A stretch of 64,000 nucleotides of DNA from Planctomycetota bacterium (GCA_027623235.1 JAQBVJ010000026.1:1-64000); one strand, 5' to 3'; shown: positions 27,416 through 37,474, numbered from the stretch's first letter. Program-made: numbers and translations. Notes: generated from the letters alone by a model not told the origin.

Positions 27416-27826
27416 CTATCCCTCACGGTGGATGTTGAACCAGCGCTTGCAGTACTCGCACTTCGCATCGCCGCTCGGCGAGACGTCGGCCTGCTCGCCG
27501 AGGTCGGAACCGCAGTTCGGGCAACTGTAATTGACTTTTGATTTTTCTGCGGGTGGCGAGCCGGAATCGGCGAGGTCATGCCCGGCCGCTTTGGAAAGCT
27601 CGCGGACCCGGTCCAGCATCTTTTGATGCTGGCCTTTCAACAGGCTCGGCCCGCCGAAGAATGTCAGCCCGGTCAGCACAAAGCCCATCGCGATGAACGA
27701 CGCGAAGACTTTGAAAAAGAGCGGAGCGCCACCCAGCGGTCCCGCATCCCCGAACCAGATAAAAAAGAGGACGGTGAGGCCGATTCCAAACGGCATGATC
27801 CCCATGAGTCGTGGAATAAAGCTCAT
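27416..27826 (-). CDS. Small membrane protein with C-terminal zinc ribbon
   Basis: The 136-residue product has two hydrophobic helices (about residues 8-28 and 38-58), a helical linker, and then CPNCGSD...CEYCKRWF, a four-cysteine zinc ribbon. The ATG at 27826 follows TGAGGAATTC, a good ribosome site; the frame is open further upstream without a good start. Function unknown. It is downstream of the pilT terminator on the same strand. Confidence 0.75.
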   Translation of the reverse strand: MSFIPRLMGIMPFGIGLTVLFFIWFGDAGPLGGAPLFFKVFASFIAMGFVLTGLTFFGGPSLLKGQHQKMLDRVRELSKAAGHDLADSGSPPAEKSKVNYSCPNCGSDLGEQADVSPSGDAKCEYCKRWFNIHREG

Positions 27827-27858
27827 GAATTCCTCATTGGTCAGTACGGTGGCAGAAT

Positions 27859-27890
27859 GAAAAAGCGAAGCTGCCAGCGACAGCTTCGCT
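27859..27890 (-). terminator. Strong intrinsic terminator after pilT
   Basis: On the minus strand AGCGAAGCTG pairs perfectly with CAGCTTCGCT (10 bp, seven-base loop), directly followed by TTTTT. It lies 47 bases past the pilT stop. Confidence 0.9.
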
Positions 27891-27936
27891 CCAACGTGCA
27901 TTGACCGGTCCGGATCAGAGCGGCTCGAAATCGCGT

Positions 27937-29079
27937 CTACAGGATCGCCGCCGCCTTGACCTCGATTCCCTTCAGACGCATCTTCAGTTCTTCGACATTC
28001 GGCGAAACCTCGAACGCGGCTGCGCGACTGATGTATTCCTTCTGAAGGAAGAAGTAGAGGCTGTCGTTAAACAACTGCATCCCATCTTCCGCACCGATCC
28101 GAATCGCCGCGTACAGCTTGTTGTCCTGGTCCTCTCTGACCAGCTTCTGGACCATCGTGTTGAATTTCAGGATCTCGATAATCGGCACGCGAGGCGCGAC
28201 GTCGGTAATTGTCTTGAGCAGTTTCTGTCCGACGATCGCGTTCATGTTCATCGCGATGGCCGCCCGGATTGCCGCGTGATGGTCGGCCGGGAACAGGTCG
28301 ATGATACGCGGGATCGTGCCGGGAGCACTCGATGCGTGAATCGTTCCGAACACCAGGTGGCCGGTTTCCGCCGCGTGGATGGCCGTTTCGAACGTGTCTT
28401 TGTCACGCATTTCGCCGACCAGCATGATGTCGGGGTCTTCACGCACGGCATGTTTCATGGCGACGTGAAAGTCGACAACGTCCTGACCCAGTTCGCGCTG
28501 ATTGATAAGGCACTGGTCCGGCGTGTAAATAAATTCAATCGGATCCTCGATGGTGAGAATGTGCTTGTTCATGTTGTGATTGATCCAGTCGAGCATCGAC
28601 GCAATCGTCGTCGACTTGCCCGAGCCAGTGACTCCGGCGAGCAGCACCATGCCCTGGTCGTACTTGCAGAGCTCTTCCATGATCGGCGGCAGTTGCAGCT
28701 TCCCGAACGGCGGGATGTTCCGCTCAATTTTTCGCGCGACCATGCCGACCTTGCCGAGCTGCGTGAAGAGATTCACACGGAATCGCCACGGCTCTCCTTT
28801 GTGCTCAACCACTTTCGCAAAGTCGGCGCCGCCTTCCGCATGGAAGATGTCAACGTTTCGCTGATCCATCATCGGAAACGTCAGCTTGACCATCCCTTCT
28901 TCGGTGATCGGTGCCATTTTCAGAGGTGTCAACTCGCCACGCATGCGAAAGATCGGTGGACGTCCCACCTGCAGGTGGATGTCGGAGCAGTTGTGGTCAA
29001 TCGCCGCCCGATAGATCTTATCGATCTCGAGTTCTTTGCTGGAATCAAACGTTGACGTGGTCCACTCGTGAATCTTCAT
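27937..29079 (-). CDS. pilT: PilT/PilU-family pilus retraction ATPase
   Basis: The 380-residue protein is a secretion ATPase of the PilT branch. Walker A is GVTGSGKST (149-157), followed by the Asp box (ILTIEDPIEF), the Walker B-like MLVGEMRD and the His box HLVFGTIHA. PilT hexamers power retraction of type IV pili and twitching motility from the cytoplasmic base. No other pilus gene is present here. The C-terminal AIRIGAEDGMQLFNDSLY is like the AIRNLIREGK... region but diverged, so a PilU-like or non-pilus role is possible. It follows hisF by 24 bases on the same strand and ends at a strong terminator. Confidence 0.92.
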   Translation of the reverse strand: MKIHEWTTSTFDSSKELEIDKIYRAAIDHNCSDIHLQVGRPPIFRMRGELTPLKMAPITEEGMVKLTFPMMDQRNVDIFHAEGGADFAKVVEHKGEPWRFRVNLFTQLGKVGMVARKIERNIPPFGKLQLPPIMEELCKYDQGMVLLAGVTGSGKSTTIASMLDWINHNMNKHILTIEDPIEFIYTPDQCLINQRELGQDVVDFHVAMKHAVREDPDIMLVGEMRDKDTFETAIHAAETGHLVFGTIHASSAPGTIPRIIDLFPADHHAAIRAAIAMNMNAIVGQKLLKTITDVAPRVPIIEILKFNTMVQKLVREDQDNKLYAAIRIGAEDGMQLFNDSLYFFLQKEYISRAAAFEVSPNVEELKMRLKGIEVKAAAIL

Positions 29080-29103
29080 GGGATGAGTCCTTACTGGAAT
29101 CGT

Positions 29104-29874
29104 TCAAAGCCGGACGGTCACGCCGTGCTCGGCCATGTATCGCTTCGTTTCTTCGATCGTGTATTCGCCGTAATGAAAAATGCTCGCCGCCAGAGCCGCG
29201 CTCGCTTTGCCCTCGACGACCGCTTCTCGGAGATGCTCTGGCGAGCCCGCTCCACCGCTGGCGACAACCGGGATATCGACGGCCTCGGACACGGCCCGCG
29301 TGATCTCGATATCGTATCCGTCTTTGGTCCCGTCCGCGTCCATGCAGGTTAGAACGAGCTCTCCGGCCCCGAGTGCCTCGACCTTCCTGGCCCACTCGAC
29401 GCACTCCAGGCCGGTTGGAATCCGGCCGCCGTTGATGTGGACGTCCCAGAACTCAGAGCCGTCGTCCCGTTTGATCCGCTTCGGGTCGAGATTCACAACA
29501 ATGCACTGGCTGCCGAATCTCAGTGCCGCCTCACGCACAAAGTCCGGGTCCTTCACGGCTGCCGAGTTGATCGAAACCTTGTCGCAGCCCGAACTGATCA
29601 GCGTCCGGATATCGTCGAGCGTCCGGATCCCGCCACCCACGGTCAGCGGCATGAAGCAGACTTCCGACGTCCGCCTCACGACATCCAGGATGATGTCGCG
29701 CTCCTCGTGGCTGGCGGTGATGTCGAGGAAAACCAGTTCGTCGGCTCCCTCGGCTTCGTACCGCGACGCAATCTGCACGGGATCGCCAGCGTCCTGCAGA
29801 TTCAGAAAGTTGACGCCTTTGACGACACGTCCGGCATGGACATCGAGGCAGGGAATAATTCGCTTGGCAAGCAT
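29104..29874 (-). CDS. hisF: Imidazole glycerol phosphate synthase subunit HisF
   Basis: The 256-residue TIM-barrel protein is the cyclase subunit of the histidine pathway. It uses ammonia from HisH to convert PRFAR into imidazole glycerol phosphate and AICAR. Asp11 in [14 protein letters not shown] and Asp130 in [12 protein letters not shown] are the two catalytic acids, and the phosphate-binding motifs GGGIRT and ASGGAG are intact. The ATG at 29874 opens [11 protein letters not shown], the family's usual start; the much longer open frame upstream is non-coding. No other his gene is nearby; hisF is followed by pilT. Confidence 0.96.
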   Translation of the reverse strand: MLAKRIIPCLDVHAGRVVKGVNFLNLQDAGDPVQIASRYEAEGADELVFLDITASHEERDIILDVVRRTSEVCFMPLTVGGGIRTLDDIRTLISSGCDKVSINSAAVKDPDFVREAALRFGSQCIVVNLDPKRIKRDDGSEFWDVHINGGRIPTGLECVEWARKVEALGAGELVLTCMDADGTKDGYDIEITRAVSEAVDIPVVASGGAGSPEHLREAVVEGKASAALAASIFHYGEYTIEETKRYMAEHGVTVRL

Positions 29875-30208
29875 CGTGATTTGTCGTTCGAGTGGCGAAA
29901 GCCGAATCGCGGCGAAACCGCAAAAGACGGGGAATTCTTTGGAAGAAACCACTTTAAGTCCGGGGAGATAGCCCGTCAACGAGCGGGTTTTCCCCGCGCA
30001 GATCAGGCTCCGCCTGACGAAATCGGTCGCGTCATGTGCGGGAGTCTGCGGGCAACTTCGCTTCTGGAACTTCGTCAGGCGGAGCCTGACCTGCGGTCTC
30101 AGGCGGCTCATTGGATACCGCGTCGCCGTGCCGCCATAATCGGCGGACCGATTTGAAACCGCTTCCGGCCAACGCCTGCCGATGTTCTTTAGAGAAAGTT
30201 TTCCGCTC
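29875..30208. other. Divergent region between hisF and the ThuA fusion gene
   Basis: Both flanking genes are transcribed outward, so promoters must lie here. It also contains the 19-bp inverted repeat listed separately. I see no RNA gene. Confidence 0.5.
30003..30089. repeat. Perfect 19-bp inverted repeat upstream of hisF
   Basis: TCAGGCTCCGCCTGACGAA at 30003-30021 and its exact reverse complement at 30071-30089 are separated by 49 bases. Each arm is itself partly palindromic (TCAGGC...GCCTGA). The core resembles the 17529-17548 palindrome. It may be a REP-like pair. Confidence 0.85.
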
Positions 30209-33200
30209 ATGGTTCGTTCTGTGCTGACTCTCTGCCTGCTGGCCGGACTGGCCTTTCCCGTTTCCGCCCAAGACACGCCGGACGCGAAAGTTCTGGACAA
30301 GAAGGCCAAAGACGGGAAGCCGATCAAGGCTCTGCTGGTCACAGGCGGCTGCTGTCATGACTACGAGCGGCAGAAGCTGATTCTCTCGCGAGGCATTTCG
30401 GCACGAGCCAACGTCGTCTGGACGGTGGCTCATCAGGGCGGATCGACGACGGATACGAAGATTCCGCTTTATGACGACCCGAAGTGGTACGAAGGCTTCG
30501 ACATTGTCGTTCATAACGAGTGCTTTGCCGGCGTCAACGACAAGACTTTCGTCGAGAACATCGTGAGGCCGCATCGCGAGGGGCTGCCGGCGATTCTGAT
30601 TCACTGTGCCATGCACTGTTACCGGACCGGCGACGACCAGTGGTTTGAGTTCGTCGGGATGCAGTCGCCAGGCCACGGCCCGCATTACTCGTACACGGTC
30701 GAGAATCTGAAGGTCGATCACCCGATCATGAAGGGCTTCGGCAAGACGTTCGTCGCTCCGAAGGGCGAGCTGTACCACTCGATCAAGCTGTTCGATACCG
30801 CAACGGCGCTTGGTCAGGCGAATCGGCAGGGCGACGACAAACCTCAAATCTGCGTCTGGACCAACCAGTACGGCAAGGGCAAAGTCTTCGCGACAACGAT
30901 CGGTCACTACAACGAGACAATGTCCGAGCCGAAGTACCTGGACATGCTGACGCGAGGTCTCCTGTGGGCCTGCGACAAGGACGCAGAAAAGGAATTCACG
31001 CCGAGCACAGAGAAAGTCGACGAGGAAATCCGCAACCTGGTTTCAATCGACGTCTCGCCCAAAGGTGGAGGCGGATCACAGCCGACTCCCTCGGGCAAGT
31101 GCTGCACCGACGGGAACCTGGCGATCGGGAAAACGGTCACTTCAAAGTCGGTTCAAAAAGACAACGATCGAAAACACCTGACCGATGGCAACCTGGGCAC
31201 GCGGTGGTGCGCGAATGGGGCACAGGTCAACGAGTGGGTGACGGTCGACCTGGCCGAACCCCAGGACCTTCAGTCGATCCGGCTGCACTGGGAGAAGTAC
31301 GACGGCATTTCGTACCGCTACCTCGTCGAGGCCTCGGCCGACAACGAGAAGTGGACGCAGATTGTCGACCAGTCGAAGAACAAGGAAAACGGCGCCGTGC
31401 GGACTCACGCCGTTGAGGCTCCGAAAACCCGTTACTTGAAGGTGACGTTCCTGGGAGCCGACAAAGGAATGTGGGGCTCGATGTGGGAACTCGAAGCGTA
31501 TGCCTCGAAAGAGCCGCCGGAACTCCCGAAGAATCTCACGCCGATCGCTGAAGGACCGGCCGCGGGCATCGCGGATGTCCAGGCTCCGGACGGGTTCAAC
31601 GTGACGCTGTTTGGAACTCCGCCGGACGTGAACTACCCGGTCTGTCTGGCGGCGGCGGCAACGGGAGAACTCTTTGTCGGAGTCGACGAGCAGGGGTCGC
31701 TCGGCAAGGAACCCGGTCGAGGCAGGGTCATCCGCTGCATCGATACGGACGGCGACGGCCAGGCCGACAGGATCAACACGTTCGCAAAGATGGATCACCC
31801 GCGCGGCCTCTTCTACGACAACGGCTCACTGTGGGTGCTGCACCCGCCGTTCCTCAGCGTCTACCACGACGATGATCGAGACGGCACGGCCGACCGGCAC
31901 GACACACTCATCACAGGAATCACGACTGACGAGCTCAACAATCGCGGAGCCGACCACACGACCAACGGCATCCGCATGGGCATCGACGGCTGGCTTTACA
32001 TCGCCGTTGGCGATTTCGGTTTCACCGAGGCAAAGGGAGCCGACGGTACGACGCTCGCCCGGCGAGGCGGAGGCATCGTTCGCGTTCGACCGGACGGAAC
32101 GGAGATGGAGAGTCACAACTGGGGTCAGCGAAACATCCTCGACGTCTGCATCGACCCTTACATGAACATCTTCACCAGGGACAACACAAACGACGGCGGC
32201 GGCTGGGACATCCGGCTCAGCCATATTCTTCAGTCGGGCGAGTACGGTTACCCGTCGCTTTTCCTGAACTTCACGGAAGAGAGCATGCCGCCGCTGGCCG
32301 ATTACGGCGGGGGCTCGGGCTGCGGAGCCATGTTCCTGCACGACCTGCGATGGCCGGAACCGTTTGCCAATGCGGTCTACACCTGCGACTGGGGCACGAG
32401 CAATGTTTACCGACACAACCTGCCGGTCAACGGAGCGACCTTTGACGCTCACCAGGAAGTCTTCATCAAGATTCCGCGGCCGACCGACATCGACGTAGAC
32501 GGCAGCGGCCGGATGTACGTTTCCAGCTGGAAGAACGGCAAGTTCGCCTACGACGGCCCGAACGTCGGCTTTGTTGCTCAGATCACGCCGATCGATTTCA
32601 CTCCGAAGCCGTTTCCGAATCTGAACGACGCCAGCGAGACCCTCCTGTTCGACTGCCTGATGTCGCCGAGCGCGGTCTACCGTCAGCACGGTCAGCTTGA
32701 GATTCTGCGGCGAGGTCCCAGCCAGGACCGCATCAATGTCCTGACCTCGTTTGCGGGATCGGAAAGTGCTCCGCTTTACGGTCGAGTCGCCGCGCTTTAC
32801 ACGCTGAAGCAGTTGCTCGGCCCGGAATCAAACGAGCCGCTGCTCACACTGCTGGCCAGCGACTCGATCCGCGAGTTCGCTTTGCGGGCGCTCACCGATC
32901 GCAAAGCCGGCCTCGACAAACTTCCGCTCGAGCCATTCCTCGCGGCGCTCAAAGTCGAAAACCCGCGGGTCCGCGCCCAGGCACTGATCTCGCTCGGGCG
33001 ACTTGGTCGAGCCGAAGCGGGCGAGGCCATCCTGCCGCTCACGCAGCGAGCGAGCAATCTGCCGCAGCCGACGGCCGAGCCGCTTTACAAACAGCCCGAT
33101 CCCGGTCGAGTCATCCCGCACCTGGCTGTGCGGGCGCTGCAGAACTGCAACTCGGTGGATGCCTGCTTGAAGGCACTGGAAGGCCCGCACGCTGCGGGGG

Positions 33201-34063
33201 CTCTGTGGGCTCTCAAGTCCATGCACAATAAAGAAGCCGTTTCAGGGCTGATCACAAAACTCAGCAGCGTTCGGAGCTTCGAAACTCGCCAGGAGATCCT
33301 CACGACACTCATCCGACTTTACTTCCGCGAAGGCGACTACAAAGGTGGCTGGTGGGGAACGCGACCAGACCGCGACGGCCCGTACTACGACCGCAAAACG
33401 TGGGACGAGTCCACGCGAATCGCCGCCGCGTTGACGACGTTCCTGAAGAACTCAGATCAGAAAACACTGGAGCAGGCGGCCGTTCAGCTTGCCCGGCACA
33501 AGGTCGAGATCGAGGGGCTTCCCAAAACGGCCGTTGCCACAAACACCGAACCAGACATGCCGATCGCGATTGCCAAAGTCGATCCGGACAACCCGAATCT
33601 GATCGCCAACCTCAAGCCGGAGATCGCCGAGTACCGCGTCCTCAACGCGGAAGGCGACGCGAAACGCGGCGAGCCGCTCTTCAAAAGTCAGGCCTGCATC
33701 GCCTGCCACACGACCGCCAACGGTCAGACTCCCAAAGGTCCTCACCTGGTCGACATCGGCAAGCGGTACAAACTGGCAGAACTTGTCGAGTCCATTCTCA
33801 AACCCGACGCGAAGATCGCCCAGGGATTTGACACGTACCTGTTCCTGATGGAGGACGGGAAGGTCTACACCGGCTTCGTCAGCGGAGAGAGCGCCGACGA
33901 AGTGACGGTCCGCCAGACCACCGGTGTCTCGCTCAAGTTGAAGAAGGCGGACATCGAACTGCGACAGAAGAAAGAGGAGTCAATGATGCCGAAGGGAGTC
34001 GCCGCGAACCTGACACCCGAACAGCTTGCCGATCTGATCGCCTATCTGCAGTCGCTGAAGTAG
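30209..34063 (+). CDS. Secreted ThuA / discoidin / membrane-bound-dehydrogenase / heme-binding fusion protein
   Basis: The 1284-residue protein has a signal peptide (cleavage near VSAQ) and four parts. Residues about 35-270 are a ThuA (trehalose-utilisation-like, glutaminase-fold) domain. Residues about 305-430 are a discoidin (F5/8C) domain. Residues about 470-790 are a PVC-type 'membrane-bound dehydrogenase' propeller ([16 protein letters not shown]-like core, DGDGQAD calcium-like loop), followed by HEAT-like repeats. A c-type heme domain, Cys1163-I-A-Cys1166-His1167, ends with a helical AYLQSLK tail. This layout is typical of planctomycetes, where it is thought to oxidise sugars or other carbohydrates and pass electrons to the heme. 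It acts in the periplasm. ATG 30209 starts at the signal peptide; 30182 is an alternative. Confidence 0.9.
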   Translation: MVRSVLTLCLLAGLAFPVSAQDTPDAKVLDKKAKDGKPIKALLVTGGCCHDYERQKLILSRGISARANVVWTVAHQGGSTTDTKIPLYDDPKWYEGFDIVVHNECFAGVNDKTFVENIVRPHREGLPAILIHCAMHCYRTGDDQWFEFVGMQSPGHGPHYSYTVENLKVDHPIMKGFGKTFVAPKGELYHSIKLFDTATALGQANRQGDDKPQICVWTNQYGKGKVFATTIGHYNETMSEPKYLDMLTRGLLWACDKDAEKEFTPSTEKVDEEIRNLVSIDVSPKGGGGSQPTPSGKCCTDGNLAIGKTVTSKSVQKDNDRKHLTDGNLGTRWCANGAQVNEWVTVDLAEPQDLQSIRLHWEKYDGISYRYLVEASADNEKWTQIVDQSKNKENGAVRTHAVEAPKTRYLKVTFLGADKGMWGSMWELEAYASKEPPELPKNLTPIAEGPAAGIADVQAPDGFNVTLFGTPPDVNYPVCLAAAATGELFVGVDEQGSLGKEPGRGRVIRCIDTDGDGQADRINTFAKMDHPRGLFYDNGSLWVLHPPFLSVYHDDDRDGTADRHDTLITGITTDELNNRGADHTTNGIRMGIDGWLYIAVGDFGFTEAKGADGTTLARRGGGIVRVRPDGTEMESHNWGQRNILDVCIDPYMNIFTRDNTNDGGGWDIRLSHILQSGEYGYPSLFLNFTEESMPPLADYGGGSGCGAMFLHDLRWPEPFANAVYTCDWGTSNVYRHNLPVNGATFDAHQEVFIKIPRPTDIDVDGSGRMYVSSWKNGKFAYDGPNVGFVAQITPIDFTPKPFPNLNDASETLLFDCLMSPSAVYRQHGQLEILRRGPSQDRINVLTSFAGSESAPLYGRVAALYTLKQLLGPESNEPLLTLLASDSIREFALRALTDRKAGLDKLPLEPFLAALKVENPRVRAQALISLGRLGRAEAGEAILPLTQRASNLPQPTAEPLYKQPDPGRVIPHLAVRALQNCNSVDACLKALEGPHAAGALWALKSMHNKEAVSGLITKLSSVRSFETRQEILTTLIRLYFREGDYKGGWWGTRPDRDGPYYDRKTWDESTRIAAALTTFLKNSDQKTLEQAAVQLARHKVEIEGLPKTAVATNTEPDMPIAIAKVDPDNPNLIANLKPEIAEYRVLNAEGDAKRGEPLFKSQACIACHTTANGQTPKGPHLVDIGKRYKLAELVESILKPDAKIAQGFDTYLFLMEDGKVYTGFVSGESADEVTVRQTTGVSLKLKKADIELRQKKEESMMPKGVAANLTPEQLADLIAYLQSLK

Positions 34064-34213
34064 GAAAGTGCGGCCAACGAATTGGACGAATCATACGAAT
34101 GAATTCGGTCGTGAATTGAGGTCGATCGAACTCTCTTCCCGAGCGCAGAAATTCGTCTGATCCGCGTCATTCGCTGGCAACTTCAAATTCGTTGGTAACT
34201 TCAGGAACAGCCA

Positions 34214-34642
34214 ATGTGGTTTCAGAAAGAGGTCCAGCTTCCGGCGATGCGGCGGGGGTTTCATCTGGTGACGGATGAGGTCCTCTCGCAGGTCCCCGAA
34301 CTGCGCGAGGTTTCCGTCGGCCTCATGCACGTTTTTATTCTGCACACCTCGGCCTCAATTTCGATCAACGAAAACGCTGACCCCGACGTGCCGCGAGACC
34401 TCGAACTGGCGTTCAACGAAATCGCCCGTGAGGATTTTCCGTATCGGCATACGATGGAGGGCCCGGACGACATGCCGGCTCACGTCAAGCACGCGATGAT
34501 TGGGACGTCGATCAGCGTGCCGATTCGCGACGGGCAACTTTGCCTGGGAACCTGGCAGGGACTTTACCTGTGTGAGCACCGCAACCGCGCGGGATCGCGG
34601 CAGCTCGTCGTGACGATTCATGGCGAGACGGCTGACGATTGA
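34214..34642 (+). CDS. yjbQ: YjbQ-type protein (UPF0047, secondary thiamine-phosphate synthase)
   Basis: The 142-residue protein matches the UPF0047/YjbQ family. Hallmarks are LHTSASISINENADPDV, the HTMEGPDDMPAHVK segment with its metal-binding histidines, and the C-terminal GTWQGLYLCEHRNRAGSRQLVVTIHG. Some members can substitute weakly for thiamine phosphate synthase in E. coli, but the true role is uncertain. AGGAACAGCCA precedes the ATG. It lies 150 bases after the ThuA fusion, on the same strand, and converges with the LptF/G gene. Confidence 0.92.
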   Translation: MWFQKEVQLPAMRRGFHLVTDEVLSQVPELREVSVGLMHVFILHTSASISINENADPDVPRDLELAFNEIAREDFPYRHTMEGPDDMPAHVKHAMIGTSISVPIRDGQLCLGTWQGLYLCEHRNRAGSRQLVVTIHGETADD

Positions 34643-34651
34643 TCGTCTGAC

Positions 34652-35767
34652 TCAGGTCTGAACGGAACTTGCCAGCCAGCTGGTCGTTGCTCCGCAGAGA
34701 ACCACAGGCGCCCAGGCGGCCATGTCCAGGTCGACGATGTTGAGCCGGCCCAGGTGCATGCAGACCTGCGTCGCCAGAAACAGGAATCCCAGGATTGCCG
34801 TGCAGGTCGCCATGTTGCCCAGCAGGCTGCGACTCTCGCGGCGCATCGTCATCGGGATCGCGATCAGCACGGAAAACAGAATCAGCAGTGGCCGCGTCAG
34901 CCGTTCGTGCAGATGCAGCGTCTGATTCCGGATCGAAACAATTCCGAACGCGGGGTTGCGGATGCGCTGAACGAGCTCGACCGTCGAGAGGTATTTGAAA
35001 CTTGTCGAGCGGTTGTAAAGCTGGTCGATCGTCACGTCGGACACGATGTAGAGGTCGTCTGCGGTCGGAAACGGGTAGGCAACGGAGCGGCCTTCGTCAG
35101 TCAGTTTGAGCTCGCGAAAGTTCTGCGAGACTCCTGTCAGCAGCCAGCCGGCCGGGCGGGTTCCGTCCGAGGCGTACTGCACAGCTTTCTTCGCGCGGAT
35201 CGTCGTCGGCTCGAGAACGACGTCTGGAACCGGCAGCAGGAACTCGGCGTGGTCGATGCGCCGCTCAGTCAGGTTTAAAGATCGGCCGGTGATCTCGATG
35301 TTTCTGGAATGGTCGCGCGCGGTTTGAACAACGTGCGTCGTTGCGGAATCGCTTCCGCGCGGAGCGTGCAACTGGTCGGCGACGCGCGGGATGACAACTT
35401 CCTGATTGATCGTCAGCCCGAGCACGATGGCCAGAGCGCCTACGACAATCGGCACGGCCAGCCGCCAGGTGGGAACTCCTGCCGAGAGGATGGGATAGAT
35501 TTCGCTTTGCCGCTGCAGCAGCGCGAAGACTGCCATCGTCGAGAGCACGACGAGGATCGGACCGATCAGATCAAAAAACGGGAACGCCTGGAAGAAATAG
35601 TAGAGACTCATTTTGCCGATCATCTGAGCCGTGCCGGACGAGCCGGATTGAAACTCGTCGGCATTCGTGAACGCGTCAAACACGACGAACAGGCCGAACG
35701 TCGCGACAAAGCCGATCGCGAAGACGTGCCAGAACCGACGCAGGATGTAGCGGTCAAACGTGTTCAA
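34652..35767 (-). CDS. LptF/LptG family permease
   Basis: The 371-residue inner-membrane protein has an N-terminal DRYILRRFWHVF and three paired helices at each end. A periplasmic jelly-roll insert lies between (about residues 130-270). This is the YjgP/YjgQ layout of the LPS export ABC permeases, which with LptB move lipopolysaccharide out of the inner membrane. The family cannot be split into LptF or LptG from this gene alone, and LptA, LptB and LptC are not nearby. It fits with waaA in the same window. Confidence 0.9.
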   Translation of the reverse strand: MNTFDRYILRRFWHVFAIGFVATFGLFVVFDAFTNADEFQSGSSGTAQMIGKMSLYYFFQAFPFFDLIGPILVVLSTMAVFALLQRQSEIYPILSAGVPTWRLAVPIVVGALAIVLGLTINQEVVIPRVADQLHAPRGSDSATTHVVQTARDHSRNIEITGRSLNLTERRIDHAEFLLPVPDVVLEPTTIRAKKAVQYASDGTRPAGWLLTGVSQNFRELKLTDEGRSVAYPFPTADDLYIVSDVTIDQLYNRSTSFKYLSTVELVQRIRNPAFGIVSIRNQTLHLHERLTRPLLILFSVLIAIPMTMRRESRSLLGNMATCTAILGFLFLATQVCMHLGRLNIVDLDMAAWAPVVLCGATTSWLASSVQT

Positions 35768-35824
35768 AGTGGTTTCGCAGTGAGAGTGATTTCGCAGTCA
35801 GGGTGTCTTGAGGTGGCAGGAACG

Positions 35825-36220
35825 CTACCGGGCAGCCGGTGCCGTCTCATAAAGACCGGCGACGGCTCCGGCGGGATCTCGAATGACAGCGAACTGAGAC
35901 CCGTGCATGTCACGCGGCCCGTGGAGCAGACTGCCGCCTCGCCGGGAACATTCGGCCAGACTCGCATCCAGATTCTCGACGACGATATAGATCAACCATT
36001 GCGGCGGAATGCCCTTGTTTTCGCGTTGCGCGTGGCAGATGCCGGCAACGCCCGTCCCGTCTGATGCGGCCATTCCAAAATCTGAGTAATCGCCGACCTG
36101 GACCGGCGAGGGTTCCCAGCCGACGACGGCGGCGTAAAAGTCCCGCAGTCCGTCCGCGTCGTCGACGGTCAGATCGTGCCAGGCAAGCGTTCCTGAAGCC
36201 GGCGTGGAGTGATCGCTCAT
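35825..36220 (-). CDS. VOC (glyoxalase/bleomycin-resistance-like) family protein
   Basis: The 131-residue protein has the vicinal-oxygen-chelate fold signature. Repeated beta-alpha-beta units include WHDLTVDDADGLRDFYAAVVGWEP and the second-half LIYIVVENLDASLAECSRRGG and HGPRDMHGSQFAVIRDPAGA. Members are metal-dependent enzymes or small binding proteins acting on diverse substrates, so no reaction is assigned. It is 57 bases before the LptF/G start on the same strand. Confidence 0.88.
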   Translation of the reverse strand: MSDHSTPASGTLAWHDLTVDDADGLRDFYAAVVGWEPSPVQVGDYSDFGMAASDGTGVAGICHAQRENKGIPPQWLIYIVVENLDASLAECSRRGGSLLHGPRDMHGSQFAVIRDPAGAVAGLYETAPAAR

Positions 36221-36264
36221 CGGTCTGAATTCCTTTTCAGACGAAGGGTTGAGGCGCAGACGCT

Positions 36265-36280
36265 CCCCGCATCGGCGGGG
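36265..36280. repeat. Short GC-rich hairpin after the aldolase gene
   Basis: CCCCGC at 36265-36270 pairs with GCGGGG at 36275-36280 across an ATCG loop. It lies between the VOC and aldolase genes. There is no T-run, so it is a weak terminator candidate. Confidence 0.4.
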
Positions 36281-36375
36281 TCCGCACAGATTCTGCGGGA
36301 ATTACACGAGCAAACCGGTCGAGCGGTCAATACGGACATCCAGAGTTCGAGCAGGACCGAACTCAAACTGCACGG

Positions 36376-37023
36376 CTACTGCCCGCGTGCCTCTTTCATT
36401 TTCGCGACGTATTGCTCGGCGAGGCTGCGGATTCGGTTCAGGTCGCCGGCGGCGACCGCCTGTTTCTCGACCAGAGCTGAGCCGAGACCGACCGCACAGG
36501 CTCCCGCTTTGACGAAGGCCGGCAGAGTTTCCAGGTCGACTCCACCGGTGGGGAGCAGCCGAATCTGTGGCAGCGGGCCGTGAATCGCCTTCAGATAATT
36601 CGGTCCGCCAACGTCGGCCGGGAACACCTTGACGATGTCGGCTCCGGCTTCCCAGGCGGTGAGGATCTCCGTCGGAGTGAATCCGCCCGGCATGATCATC
36701 TTGTCATAGCGGTTGCAAAGCTGGATGACGTCGGTGTTGACCGTCGGCGTCACGACGAATTCTGCACCGGCCAGGATCGCCGCTCGTGCGCTCTCTGTGT
36801 CGAGCACCGTTCCGGCTCCGAGAACGATCTTGTCACCCAGGGCTTTCTTGACGTCTGAGATAATCTGCAGAACGCCAGGCACAGTAAACGTCACCTCGAT
36901 GACGTCGATTCCGCCTTCGTAAAGCGCCTGTGCGACGTCGACAAGCTGCTCGCCCGATTCGGCGCGGATGATCGAGACGATTCCCAGATCGAGGACTCGC
37001 TGCAGATTCTCAATTCGGCTCAT
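36376..37023 (-). CDS. eda: KDPG / KHG aldolase
   Basis: The 215-residue TIM-barrel class I aldolase cleaves 2-keto-3-deoxy-6-phosphogluconate to pyruvate and glyceraldehyde 3-phosphate, or 4-hydroxy-2-oxoglutarate to pyruvate and glyoxylate. Glu43 (VIEVTF) and the Schiff-base Lys132 (DIVKVFPA) are visible, along with MPGGFTPTE, which binds the carboxylate/phosphate. The length fits. No edd or kdgK gene is adjacent. It would serve the Entner-Doudoroff pathway or hexuronate breakdown. Confidence 0.93.
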   Translation of the reverse strand: MSRIENLQRVLDLGIVSIIRAESGEQLVDVAQALYEGGIDVIEVTFTVPGVLQIISDVKKALGDKIVLGAGTVLDTESARAAILAGAEFVVTPTVNTDVIQLCNRYDKMIMPGGFTPTEILTAWEAGADIVKVFPADVGGPNYLKAIHGPLPQIRLLPTGGVDLETLPAFVKAGACAVGLGSALVEKQAVAAGDLNRIRSLAEQYVAKMKEARGQ

Positions 37024-37119
37024 AATGTCTTTTCATGTTGATGTGGGGGCTGCTTACGTTAGCTTCCTGCGACAGCAGTTTCGACTCTCTGGGTCGGAAT
37101 CAGCTGCCACCTGTTCGCG

Positions 37120-37323
37120 ATGAGTCGCCAGGGAAGGTTCGAAGACGGGATCGATGAATGGGAAGGCATCGGGGGCATCATTCGTTTCGCTGACAAGGTA
37201 AGGTTCTTCGAGATGGACCTCGGAGGAGAGCGTTACACGATCGTTCGTTGCCGTAAGAATCAGGTCAGTGTGCTTCGCCTCCGCAGGTCGCAGAACACGC
37301 GCGTAGCGACAGGATGTGGATGA
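37120..37323 (+). CDS. Possible small hypothetical protein (67 aa)
   Basis: A frame with a plausible protein-like middle (DEWEGIGGIIRFADKVRFFEMDLGG). It ends in TGA that overlaps the ATG of a second 29-codon frame (37320-37409), an ATGA overlap that can give translational coupling. No domain is recognised. It lies 150 bases upstream of the kinase gene on the same strand. Confidence 0.3.
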   Translation: MSRQGRFEDGIDEWEGIGGIIRFADKVRFFEMDLGGERYTIVRCRKNQVSVLRLRRSQNTRVATGCG

Positions 37324-37409
37324 ACGACGACAAACTCAGTGCCGATGATCTGCGGGACGTTTTGCTCGTGACAAGGGCGGTTGTCAACCGGATCAAGGAC
37401 GGAGAATGA
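37320..37409 (+). CDS. Possible 29-residue peptide overlapping the previous frame
   Basis: The frame begins in the ATGA overlap described for the 67-residue protein and reads MNDDKLSADDLRDVLL, then a basic tail ending RIKDGE. An AGGATG lies just upstream. It is small, so I keep low confidence. Confidence 0.2.
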   Translation: MNDDKLSADDLRDVLLVTRAVVNRIKDGE

Positions 37410-37474
37410 ATAACGCAACAGAATGCAAAACGCGACGCTGACTTCACATTCGTCACTCATGAGTAACCGATAAT

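Larger units (their letters stand above)
37024..37474. other. Upstream part of the accessory islet
   Basis: Divergent space between eda and the kinase-like gene. It holds two overlapping small frames (listed below) but no recognised gene. It may be decayed DNA. Confidence 0.4.

Noticed and set aside
27901-29055. Plus-strand frame opposite pilT
   Set aside because: It is antisense to intact Walker and His-box motifs.
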